A DNA stretch of 24,506 bases from JBFWWW01 sp050245975. Its GTDB lineage: Bacteria; Pseudomonadota; Alphaproteobacteria; Rhizobiales; Hyphomicrobiaceae. Location of the stretch: NCBI GenBank assembly GCA_050245975.1, contig JBFWWW010000040.1:1-24506 (forward strand). Reading direction: 5' to 3'. Position numbers and translations under genes: made by a program. Below, piece after piece: positions 1-6,705 of the stretch. Numbering within the stretch: the stretch's first letter is position 1; the number at the start of each line of letters is the position of its first letter. Below the pieces are notes generated by a model, which saw only the letters and a program-made list of their open reading frames with translations, ran no database searches and was not told where the DNA came from.

Positions 1-672
1 TTGATCGGCGATGCCCTGGTCCGGCATGATCCCGGCGACCCCACCAGCCTCGACGCCGCGCGCGGCGGCCTGCGCACGACGGCGCTGCAGGACCCGCCCT
101 TGAAGCCGCTGTTCGGTTTCGTGAAAACACATGCCTGGACGGATGCCGACCCGCGCACGCACGAAGCCTTCGGCGAGCTGGTGGACATGCTGGGCGGCCA
201 GGTTCGCGACGTCCAGATCGAGCACACGACCGAACGGGGTTCGGCGGCGGCCATCACCATCCAGCTCGTGGAGCTGGCGCACCACTACGGCCCGCTGCTC
301 GACCGCGCACCGGACCAGGTGAGTCCGGGCCTTGCCGGCCGCATCGAGGAGGGCCGGCGCATCCCCGCATCGCAATATGTCGCCGCCCTGCTCTACCGGG
401 CGGATGCCGACCGGGCATTCCGGGAGATATTCCTCAACTACAGCGCGGTCCTGACGCCCGCAGCGCCCGGGCCGGCACCGCAAGGGCTCGAGACCACTGG
501 CAATCCGGTGTTCTGCAATTTCTGGACTTATCTCGGGGTACCGGCCGTCACCATACCGGCCCTGGACGTGGACGGGCTGCCGATGGGCGTGCAGCTGGTC
601 GGCGGGCGGCGTGATGACGGGCGGCTGCTGCGGACGGCCCGCTGGCTTGCCGACCATATAGAGACCGGCTGA
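1..672 (+). CDS. Amidase-signature family protein, 3' end only
   Basis: The first 223 codons are the C-terminal part of an amidase-signature hydrolase, a family that cleaves amide bonds with a Ser-cisSer-Lys triad. The frame is open from base 1, and the TTG there is not taken as a start: protein similarity to the family begins at once with the HDPGDPTS segment, which normally follows the catalytic core. The segment NFWTYLGVPAVTIP and the closing GLPMGVQLVG motif (about residues 172-200) are typical of the family's C-terminus. The catalytic residues lie upstream of the window, so substrate and activity cannot be judged. It ends at a TGA 70 bases before the aminotransferase on the same strand. 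Related families such as aspartyl/glutamyl-tRNA amidotransferase subunit A share this fold, but the neighbours give no support for that role. Confidence 0.9.
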   Translation: MIGDALVRHDPGDPTSLDAARGGLRTTALQDPPLKPLFGFVKTHAWTDADPRTHEAFGELVDMLGGQVRDVQIEHTTERGSAAAITIQLVELAHHYGPLLDRAPDQVSPGLAGRIEEGRRIPASQYVAALLYRADADRAFREIFLNYSAVLTPAAPGPAPQGLETTGNPVFCNFWTYLGVPAVTIPALDVDGLPMGVQLVGGRRDDGRLLRTARWLADHIETG

Positions 673-742
673 CCTCAGCCTGCCCTTTTCTTCCGCCGTG
701 CCGTTGGGCATAAGTCGGCGGACGAACGACCGGAGAGAGCGG

Positions 743-1912
743 ATGCTGCAGCTTGCGCCAAACCTGAGCCGCCTTGGAACGGAAACCGCATTTGAAGTGC
801 TGGCGCGCGCGGCCGAGCTGCAACGCCAGGGCCGCGATATCATCAATCTCGGCATCGGGCAGCCGGATTTCCAGACACCGGGGCATATCGTCGAGGCAGC
901 CATCAAGGCCCTGCGCGACGGGCACCACGGCTACACGCCGGCCCAAGGCATCCTGCCGCTGCGAGAGGCGGTCTCGAAGGACCTCAAAAGACGCCATGGC
1001 GTCGAGGTCGATCCGGGCCAGGTGGTCATCATGCCCGGCGGCAAGCCGACCATGTTCTTCGCCATCCTGATGTTCGGGGCACCCGGCAAGGAGATCATGT
1101 ACCCCGACCCCGGCTTCCCGATCTATCGCTCGATGATCCAGTACACCGGCGCGACGCCGGTGCCGATCGCGCTCAAGGAGGAGAACGGGTTCTCCTTCAG
1201 CGCCGATGAAGTGCTGTCGCAGGTCAAGCCCAACACCAGCCTGATCATCATCAACTCGCCCGGCAATCCGACCGGCGGCGCCGTGCCGAAGGCCGAGGTT
1301 GCGCGCCTCGTCGCGGGGCTTGCGAAGCATCCCAATGTCGCGCTGATGTCCGACGAGATCTACAGCCAGATGCTCTACGACGGGCGCGAGCATGAGAGCC
1401 TGCTGCGCTATCCGGAGATCGCCGACCGGCTGATCCTGCTCGACGGCTGGTCCAAGACCTACGCGATGACGGGCTGGCGGCTCGGGTTCTCGGTATGGCC
1501 GAAGGATCTGGTGGACATCGTGGTCCGGCTCGCGGTGAATTCCCATTCGTGCGTCAATGCGCCGACGCAGTATGCCGGCATCGCCGCGCTGGAGGGGCCG
1601 CAGGACGAGGCGCAGAAGATGGTGCGCGCCTTCGACGAGCGGCGGCGCGCCATCGTGCCGATGCTGAACCAGCTGCCGGGCTTCCGCTGCGTGGAGCCGG
1701 GCGGCGCGTTCTACGCGTTCCCGAACATCTCAGGGACGGGCATGTCGGCGCGCGAACTGCAGAACAAGATGCTGGAGACGGCCGGCGTCGCGACGGTGGC
1801 CGGGACCAGCTTCGGCATCCACGGCGAGGGCTATATCCGTTTCTCCTACGCCAACTCCATCGAGAACATCCGCACCGCCATCCAGCGCATCGGCACCTTG
1901 CTGACAGGCTGA
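743..1912 (+). CDS. Class I/II PLP-dependent aminotransferase (AspC-like)
   Basis: This 389-residue protein is a fold-type I pyridoxal-phosphate aminotransferase that moves an amino group between an amino acid and a 2-oxoacid in the cytoplasm. Visible motifs are NLGIGQPDF near residue 34, YPDPGFPIY (substrate region), NSPGNPTGG with Asn171 and Asn175, DEIYSQ with Asp204 and Tyr207 (cofactor ring contacts), and SKTYAMTGWRLG with Lys238 as the Schiff-base lysine. Length matches the family. I chose ATG 743 because GGAGAGAG lies a few bases upstream and similarity begins right after; an in-frame start at 698 would add 15 residues that do not resemble the family. The exact amino acid substrate cannot be told from sequence. 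It may share a transcript with the amidase, but no functional link is clear. Confidence 0.93.
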   Translation: MLQLAPNLSRLGTETAFEVLARAAELQRQGRDIINLGIGQPDFQTPGHIVEAAIKALRDGHHGYTPAQGILPLREAVSKDLKRRHGVEVDPGQVVIMPGGKPTMFFAILMFGAPGKEIMYPDPGFPIYRSMIQYTGATPVPIALKEENGFSFSADEVLSQVKPNTSLIIINSPGNPTGGAVPKAEVARLVAGLAKHPNVALMSDEIYSQMLYDGREHESLLRYPEIADRLILLDGWSKTYAMTGWRLGFSVWPKDLVDIVVRLAVNSHSCVNAPTQYAGIAALEGPQDEAQKMVRAFDERRRAIVPMLNQLPGFRCVEPGGAFYAFPNISGTGMSARELQNKMLETAGVATVAGTSFGIHGEGYIRFSYANSIENIRTAIQRIGTLLTG

Positions 1913-1948
1913 GGCCCGGCAACCATTTGTTCACGATAGCGGAGGACA

Positions 1949-2368
1949 ATGGCGGCTCGCCCGAGCCGCGGTTTTCGCGTGCGCCGGCGAACGATCCAAC
2001 TCCAGCCCGCGCGTGTCATGAGAGGCATCGTCGTATTCCTGGCCATCCTTGCCGCCATCAAGGTCGGCCACCAGGAGTACATGTTCCGCACCGGCACCAA
2101 AGAGGCGATCATCGCGGCTTACCGCGAGCGCGCGATCGAAGCCTGCCGCAAGGATGCGGCCGATCCCCAGTCCTGGACCACGCCCAACAGCATCAGCGTC
2201 GCCATCGGGCGCAGCGATCTCGACGTGCGGTTCTGGCAGGTGGACAACGAGCTCTGGAACGCGCGCTACCGCAACCCCTACCTGTTCCTCACGGCAGGGC
2301 CGGTCAACGGCGCAGCGTTCTGCGAATACGATGTCCTGAACGGCTCGGCGTCGATCCACCCCCTCTGA
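1949..2368 (+). CDS. Small membrane-anchored protein of unknown function
   Basis: I do not recognise this 139-residue protein. It has an Arg-rich N-terminus of about 23 residues, one hydrophobic segment (about 24-41, RGIVVFLAILAAIKVG) and then a polar domain with two cysteines, in EACRKD and AAFCEYD, that could form a disulfide if the domain is periplasmic. That topology is an inference from the positive N-terminus. ATG 1949 is preceded by GGAGGACA, a good ribosome site, so I prefer it over ATG 2018, which would start the protein at the hydrophobic segment but has no visible ribosome site. It follows the aminotransferase by 36 bases on the same strand and could be co-transcribed. A lipoprotein signal is not seen. 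Confidence 0.7.
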   Translation: MAARPSRGFRVRRRTIQLQPARVMRGIVVFLAILAAIKVGHQEYMFRTGTKEAIIAAYRERAIEACRKDAADPQSWTTPNSISVAIGRSDLDVRFWQVDNELWNARYRNPYLFLTAGPVNGAAFCEYDVLNGSASIHPL

Positions 2369-2395
2369 CGTCCCATTCCGGCACAGTCCGCACTG

Positions 2396-2420
2396 AAAAA
2401 GCCCCGGCAGAAGGCCGGAG
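2396..2420 (-). terminator. Possible rho-independent terminator, minus-strand reading
   Basis: Read on the minus strand this is CTCCGGC, a 5-base loop CTTCT, then GCCGGGG, a C and five T: a 7-bp stem with one G-T wobble followed by a T run. In plus orientation there is no T run, so it would stop minus-strand transcription. The nearest minus gene, the hydrolase, ends at 2749, so the transcript would run about 330 bases antisense to the small plus gene at 2486-2716. The stem is short, hence low confidence. Confidence 0.35.
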
Positions 2421-2485
2421 TGGCCAGGCGCGATTCTTGCTTCGAAGTGTCAGCAGGCAGGCGGCGCACGGCGCGGAGTTGCATC

Positions 2486-2716
2486 ATGGCACAGGCAGAG
2501 CGGAAACAGGCGGTGGGGCGCGGCGTCGACCTTGCGGCAGCGCGGGCCACGCTCGACTACCTCCATGCCGAGCTGTCGCGCTTTCCGGGCCTGGAACGGG
2601 CCAGGGATGCCATCGCCATGGCTCAGATGGAAATCGCGACCCAGCAGCGTCGCAGCCGGACGATCGTCCCGCTCGGCGTCATGCGCTCGCGTCTCATGCC
2701 GCGACGCTCGAACTAG
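2486..2716 (+). CDS. Small protein of unknown function, 76 residues
   Basis: I do not recognise this protein. It is predicted to be mainly helical and cytoplasmic: an Ala/Arg/Glu-rich stretch (AAARATLDYLHAELSRF, then RARDAIAMAQMEIATQQRR) and a basic tail ending in MPRRSN. It has no membrane segment, signal peptide or cysteine. ATG 2486 is chosen because GGAGTTG sits about 7 bases upstream; the frame stays open back to 2420, but the extra 22 residues are Arg/Cys-rich and look like non-coding translation. It lies alone between a plus-strand gene ending at 2368 and the hydrolase, which converges from the right and ends 32 bases away. It might be a fortuitous open frame, but its start context argues for a gene. 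Confidence 0.5.
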   Translation: MAQAERKQAVGRGVDLAAARATLDYLHAELSRFPGLERARDAIAMAQMEIATQQRRSRTIVPLGVMRSRLMPRRSN

Positions 2717-2748
2717 GCCGGAGGCCGGACCGGAGATTAGGCCAGAGA

Positions 2749-3579
2749 TTAGACCGGACCGTCCCGCACCAGGTTGCAGATGCTGCGGAAGAGCGGGCTG
2801 CCGGCGTCGGTCACCTGATCAACGATCGTGAAGTGGTTCGTGCCGGGGACGACCATGTCCTCCGCGTCGATTCCTGCCTGTCGCCACGCCGCAGCCATAA
2901 CGCGACTCTGCCGCAGGAACTCCCGGCTTTCCAAGGCTCCCACTGCAGCGATGAAACGGCTCCCGCGAGGCGGGGCGGAACCATGGAGCGGGCTGACCGA
3001 ACGGGCCGACGCCGCGTCGAGACCGAGCGCGGCGTTGAGACTGGTGGAAAGCAGAGGGTCGAGATCGAAAACCCCGCTGAGCGAAACGGCAGAACGAAGG
3101 CCAGGCGGTGACATGCCAAGATCACGCCAGTCCGTCGCCAGCAGCATCGCCGCCATATGCCCGCCGGCGGAATGCCCCACGACGACGGGAGCCAGTCCGG
3201 TGCGATCGGCAACGGCAGCGACGGCGCGGCGCATTTCCCCGACCATGGCCGCGACCGAGGCGGCCGGCGCCAGCGTGTAGGAGGGGACGGCAACGGCAAT
3301 GTCGTGGTCGAGCAGGGCCGCAGCCACGAACGCGTAGTCCTTGCGGTCGCCGCGCTGCCAATAGCCGCCGTGCACGTAGACCACGAGACCGGCTGGCTCG
3401 GCAGTCGGCAGAAACAGGTCGTAGCGCTGACGGTCCGTGGCGCCGTAGGGCAGATCGAGCTTGCAGCGGCCGCCGGCCCGAAGCGCGGCCGACACCTTGG
3501 CCCAGCGCGACATGATCGACGAATGCTCCGGCACACGCGCCCGGTTGTCGTACTCGACCTCGTAGTCGGGCTCGCTCAT
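2749..3579 (-). CDS. Alpha/beta hydrolase, arylformamidase/carboxylesterase-like
   Basis: This 276-residue protein is a cytoplasmic alpha/beta hydrolase that should cleave an ester or amide. HGGYW at 70-74 is the oxyanion-hole motif, GHSAGGH places the nucleophile at Ser137, and GTNHF gives the catalytic histidine at His249. The acid is probably in the ALESREF segment (Glu217 or Glu220), though this is a guess. HGGYW with this layout is typical of kynurenine formamidase-like and BD-FAE-type enzymes, so arylformamidase is the closest label, but no other tryptophan-degradation gene is nearby and the true substrate is unknown. Its ATG overlaps the stop of the GMC oxidoreductase upstream (ATGA, 3576-3579), so the two are probably translated together and may act on one small-molecule pathway. 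Confidence 0.88.
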   Translation of the reverse strand: MSEPDYEVEYDNRARVPEHSSIMSRWAKVSAALRAGGRCKLDLPYGATDRQRYDLFLPTAEPAGLVVYVHGGYWQRGDRKDYAFVAAALLDHDIAVAVPSYTLAPAASVAAMVGEMRRAVAAVADRTGLAPVVVGHSAGGHMAAMLLATDWRDLGMSPPGLRSAVSLSGVFDLDPLLSTSLNAALGLDAASARSVSPLHGSAPPRGSRFIAAVGALESREFLRQSRVMAAAWRQAGIDAEDMVVPGTNHFTIVDQVTDAGSPLFRSICNLVRDGPV

Positions 3580-5195
3580 GCCGCGACCGGCGCGGCGCGC
3601 GCATCCTCGCGGATCATGTCGGACGCCTTTTCCGCGATCATGATGGTCGGCGCGTTGGTATTGCCGGACACCAGGTTGGGCATGATCGAGGCATCGACGA
3701 CGCGCAGGCCCTCGAGACCATGCACCTTGAGACGCGCATCGACCACCGCAGCCGGATCGCTGCCCATCTTGCAGGTGCCGCAGGGATGGAAAACGGTCGT
3801 CCCGCGCTCGCGCGCGAACCGCATCAGGGCCTCGTCGCTGACCTCGGCGGCGCCGGGCAGGTATTCGCGTTTGACGATACGGGCAAAATCCGGCTGCGCC
3901 GCAACGCGCCGTGCCAGCTTCATGCCGTCGAGCGTCACCTGCTGGTCGGTCTCCGCGGCAAGGTAGTTGGAGACGATGCTCGGCTTGGCGGCGGGGTCGG
4001 GCGACGTGATGTGGATGGTGCCGCGGCTGTCCGGCCTGAGCTGGCAGATCGACGAGATGACGCCGGAGAAGGGATGCAGTCCCTGCCCGGGCCCTTCCGC
4101 GCTCAGCGGCATGAAATGGAACTGGATGTCGGGGTCCTCAAGACCCGGGCGTGAGGGCGCAAAAATCCCGACGACGCCGGCGCCGATGGTGAGGATGCCG
4201 CTGCGGAAGGCCGCGTACTCGAGCCCGGTCTTTATCTTCAGCCACGAGCTGTGCCAGACGTCGTTGAGGCTGCCCTTGACGTTGCACTCGTAGACGAAAC
4301 GGACCTGGTAGTGGTCCTGCAGGTTCTCGCCGACACCCGGAAGCTCATGGGCAACGGGAATGCCGCTGGCCGAGAGCACATGGCCCGGCCCTATGCCGGA
4401 AAGCTGCAAAATCTGCGGGCTGCCGATGGCGCCCGCGGCCAGCAGCACTTCCCGTCCGGCCCGCACGTCCCGGACCGCGCCATTGGTCTCACAGCGCACG
4501 CCGACCACGCGGCGGCCGTCGAGAATGAGCTTCTGGACGACGGAATCCGTGATGATGTGCAGGTTGGAACGGCCGCGGATGGGGCGGAGATAGGCCACCG
4601 CCGACGAGCAGCGGCGCCCGTTGCGATTGGTGAGCTGGTAGTACCCGACGCCTTCCTGGCTGGCGCCGTTGAAGTCGGTCGTATGCGGTATGCCCTCGGC
4701 GACGGCAGCCTTGATGAAGGCCTCGCACAGGGGGTTCGACATGCGGACGTCGGAAACGCCGAGCGGCCCGCCGCTGCCGTGATAGTCGTCGGCGCCGCGT
4801 TCCTGATCCTCGGCGCGTTTAAAGTAGGGAAGCACCTCGCGGTAGGACCAGCCGACGTTGCCGAGCTGGCGCCAGACATCATAGTCACGCGCCTGCCCGC
4901 GGACGTAGAGCAGACCGTTGATGGCGCTGGAGCCGCCAAGCACGCGCCCCCGCGGCCAGGGCACGATGCGCCCGCCGAGATGCGGCTCGGGACCCGAACC
5001 GAATTGCCAGGTTACGGCAGGGTTGCTGACGTTGCGGTAATAGCCGGCCGGGATGTGGATCCAGGGATTTGTATCGCGCCCGCCCGCCTCGATCAGCGCC
5101 ACACGCGTTCGCGGGTCCTCCGTCAGACGGTTGGCAAGGACGCAGCCCGCCGATCCCGCGCCAACAACGACATAGTCGTACACCTGCGTTTCCAT
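3576..5195 (-). CDS. GMC-family FAD-dependent oxidoreductase (choline dehydrogenase-like)
   Basis: This 539-residue flavoprotein belongs to the glucose-methanol-choline oxidoreductases, which oxidise alcohols with FAD. The dinucleotide-binding motif VVGAGSAG is at about 10-17, followed by LIEAGG; the first GMC signature appears as PRGRVLGGSSAING; and the C-terminus carries HPCGTCKMG with the likely catalytic His470, and GNTNAPTIMI with Asn514. Length is normal for choline dehydrogenase-like members. The open frame extends far upstream to 6083, but ATG 5195 is preceded by GGGGGAA and begins directly with the FAD fold; the extension is antisense-quality sequence overlapping the epimerase. The betaine pathway partner BetB is absent, so I do not call it betA. 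The hydrolase gene follows with a 4-base overlap. Confidence 0.93.
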   Translation of the reverse strand: METQVYDYVVVGAGSAGCVLANRLTEDPRTRVALIEAGGRDTNPWIHIPAGYYRNVSNPAVTWQFGSGPEPHLGGRIVPWPRGRVLGGSSAINGLLYVRGQARDYDVWRQLGNVGWSYREVLPYFKRAEDQERGADDYHGSGGPLGVSDVRMSNPLCEAFIKAAVAEGIPHTTDFNGASQEGVGYYQLTNRNGRRCSSAVAYLRPIRGRSNLHIITDSVVQKLILDGRRVVGVRCETNGAVRDVRAGREVLLAAGAIGSPQILQLSGIGPGHVLSASGIPVAHELPGVGENLQDHYQVRFVYECNVKGSLNDVWHSSWLKIKTGLEYAAFRSGILTIGAGVVGIFAPSRPGLEDPDIQFHFMPLSAEGPGQGLHPFSGVISSICQLRPDSRGTIHITSPDPAAKPSIVSNYLAAETDQQVTLDGMKLARRVAAQPDFARIVKREYLPGAAEVSDEALMRFARERGTTVFHPCGTCKMGSDPAAVVDARLKVHGLEGLRVVDASIMPNLVSGNTNAPTIMIAEKASDMIREDARAAPVAA

Positions 5196-5283
5196 GCGTT
5201 CCCCCAGTTGCATACGGCGCCGAGGCCGCTTGTTTGCAACCAGTCTAGGGGGAGCGCGGGCGGCTGCCAACGCACAGACGGCG

Positions 5284-5310
5284 ACGCCCGCAGCCGAAGG
5301 CCGCGGGCGT
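5284..5310 (-). terminator. GC-rich hairpin after the epimerase gene
   Basis: In minus-strand RNA this 27-base element folds as a 12-bp stem (ACGCCCGCGGCC with GGCTGCGGGCGT, one G-U pair) closed on a UUC loop. In plus-strand RNA the same position is an A-C mismatch, so the structure is better formed in the minus direction. It starts 25 bases after the stop of the epimerase gene. No U run follows, so it could be a weak terminator, a rho-assisted end or a 3' stabilising hairpin rather than a classical intrinsic terminator. Confidence 0.5.
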
Positions 5311-5335
5311 GCAAATTGCGGACGCTCAGAGCCTG

Positions 5336-6379
5336 TCAGGCTGCGGTGCGGCGGGCCTGATGCAGATCGCTCTCGAGGATGCCCTCGGCCATCAGCTTGC
5401 GGATATGGCTGATACGCTGGTACTTCGGGCCTTCGAAATCCTCGAGCTTCAGGTTGCTGCTCTTGTAGGCGTTGTAGAGCTGCTGGGCGCCCTTGAGGGC
5501 ATCCCACTGCGGCTTGAAGGCCGGCAACATGCGGCGGATCTTGTCGCAGCTCACCCGGTAGTTGCGCTTGTCGGGGCCGGCATCGTCGGCGAACGACAGC
5601 GCGCAGTTCGGCACAACCTTGGCAACGACTTCCGCAATCTCGCGGATGCGGTAGTTGTGCTCGGACTGGCCGACGTTGAAGGCCTGATTGTTCACGACCT
5701 CCGCCGGCGCCTCGAGGGCGGCCAGGAACGCACGCGAGATGTCCTCGATATGAACGATGGGACGCCAGGGCGTGCCATCCGACTTGAGGTGGATCTTGCC
5801 GGTCGTCACCGCCCAGGCGACGAGATTGTTGAGCACGATGTCGAAACGGATGCGCGGGGAGACGCCGTAGGCGGTGGCCGGGCGCATGTACACCGGCGCG
5901 AAATTCTTGTCGGCGAGGCCGGCGAGCTCCCGCTCCGCCTTCACCTTGGCATCGCCATAAGCGGTGACGGGCGCCAGCTCGGCCGTCTCGTCCAGCACGT
6001 CGTTGCCGGCCGAGCCGTAGTTGCTGCAGGACGAAGCGAACAGGAAGCGCCTGGCGCCCGCTTTCTTGGCCAGCGTCGCGCAACGGACCACCGCCCGGTG
6101 ATTGATGGCGTACGTCATGTCCGGGTTGAGATCGCCGAGCGGGTCATTGGACAGCGCGGCGAGAAAGATGACGGCATCGAAGCCCTTCACGTCCTCGGCC
6201 TCGATGTCGCGGACGTCCTTCTCGATCATGGGGACTTCGGCGATGGTGCCGCCCTCGGGATACGTGCAGCGGCGGTAGAGGTCGCTGTCGTAGCCGACCA
6301 CCTCATGCCCTGCCGCCAGCAGCATCGGCGTCATGACCGTGCCGATGTAACCCCTGTGCCCCGTCACAAGAACGCGCAT
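5336..6379 (-). CDS. NAD(P)-dependent sugar-nucleotide epimerase/dehydratase (extended SDR)
   Basis: This 347-residue cytoplasmic enzyme is an extended short-chain dehydrogenase of the type that epimerises, reduces or dehydrates nucleotide sugars. The Rossmann motif GHRGYIG is at 7-13 (in place of the usual GxxGxxG start with T/A), SSCSNYG at 116-122 supplies the catalytic Ser region, and YGDAK gives Tyr141 and Lys145. NVGQSEHNYRI near residue 215 is a typical substrate-domain motif of the family. The start ATG matches the first Rossmann strand exactly. It is divergent from the aminotransferase gene at 6706, and lies apart from the cytidylyltransferase and methyltransferase at 21.7-23.8 kb that could supply its substrate. 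Exact reaction (4-epimerase, reductase or dehydratase) cannot be set from sequence. Confidence 0.92.
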   Translation of the reverse strand: MRVLVTGHRGYIGTVMTPMLLAAGHEVVGYDSDLYRRCTYPEGGTIAEVPMIEKDVRDIEAEDVKGFDAVIFLAALSNDPLGDLNPDMTYAINHRAVVRCATLAKKAGARRFLFASSCSNYGSAGNDVLDETAELAPVTAYGDAKVKAERELAGLADKNFAPVYMRPATAYGVSPRIRFDIVLNNLVAWAVTTGKIHLKSDGTPWRPIVHIEDISRAFLAALEAPAEVVNNQAFNVGQSEHNYRIREIAEVVAKVVPNCALSFADDAGPDKRNYRVSCDKIRRMLPAFKPQWDALKGAQQLYNAYKSSNLKLEDFEGPKYQRISHIRKLMAEGILESDLHQARRTAA

Positions 6380-6705
6380 CCCTCGAACTCCGTCCTGGAA
6401 GTGCCGTCAGCGGCACATGATGAGTGTGTGAAATCCCTCTGCAAGGAGAATGCCTGAAAAGACACCCCTGCCAGCGGGCGCATTTTAATCAATTGCCGGC
6501 ATGTCCGCAGATTTGACCGCGCGCAGCCTTAACGAAGGGTGCCCGTGGATCACCCGGGGTGGTGCCGCACAAAGCGGCGATTGCACAGCGGGCGCGCGCG
6601 GAAGCCGCCCGGCATTTACCATGGACGTTTTTGTCACAGGGGGACGAACGGTTCTGTCATGCCTTCTGCATAACAATCGGACTGATCGGCGACGGGGACA
6701 GTGCT
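6380..6705. promoter_or_regulatory. Divergent intergenic region between epimerase and aminotransferase
   Basis: This 326-base stretch separates two divergently read genes and so should hold both promoters. I see no convincing gene: short open frames here lack ribosome sites. It holds three small palindromes: 6401-6416, CACCC-G-GGGTG at 6551-6561 and GCCGC-ACAAA-GCGGC at 6564-6578. TTGTCA at about 6631 is a possible plus-strand -35 element, but no matching -10 at a good distance is clear. GGGGAC about 7 bases before ATG 6706 is the likely ribosome site of the aminotransferase. Confidence 0.5.
6401..6416. repeat. Perfect inverted repeat in the epimerase leader
   Basis: GTGCCG-TCAG-CGGCAC has 6-bp perfect arms and a 4-base spacer. 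It sits 22 bases upstream of the epimerase ATG, where it could be a repressor operator or a hairpin in the mRNA leader. Nothing in the sequence decides between these. Confidence 0.5.

Noticed and set aside
2733..2752. Short direct repeat (GAGATTAG twice, 12 bases apart)
   Set aside because: Only two copies, partly inside the hydrolase stop region; too short to call a repeat element or attachment site.
1495..3111. Plus-strand open frame of 538 codons
   Set aside because: It overlaps the aminotransferase in another frame, passes through two better-supported small genes and runs antisense into the hydrolase; the sequence is Arg/Ala-rich with no motif.
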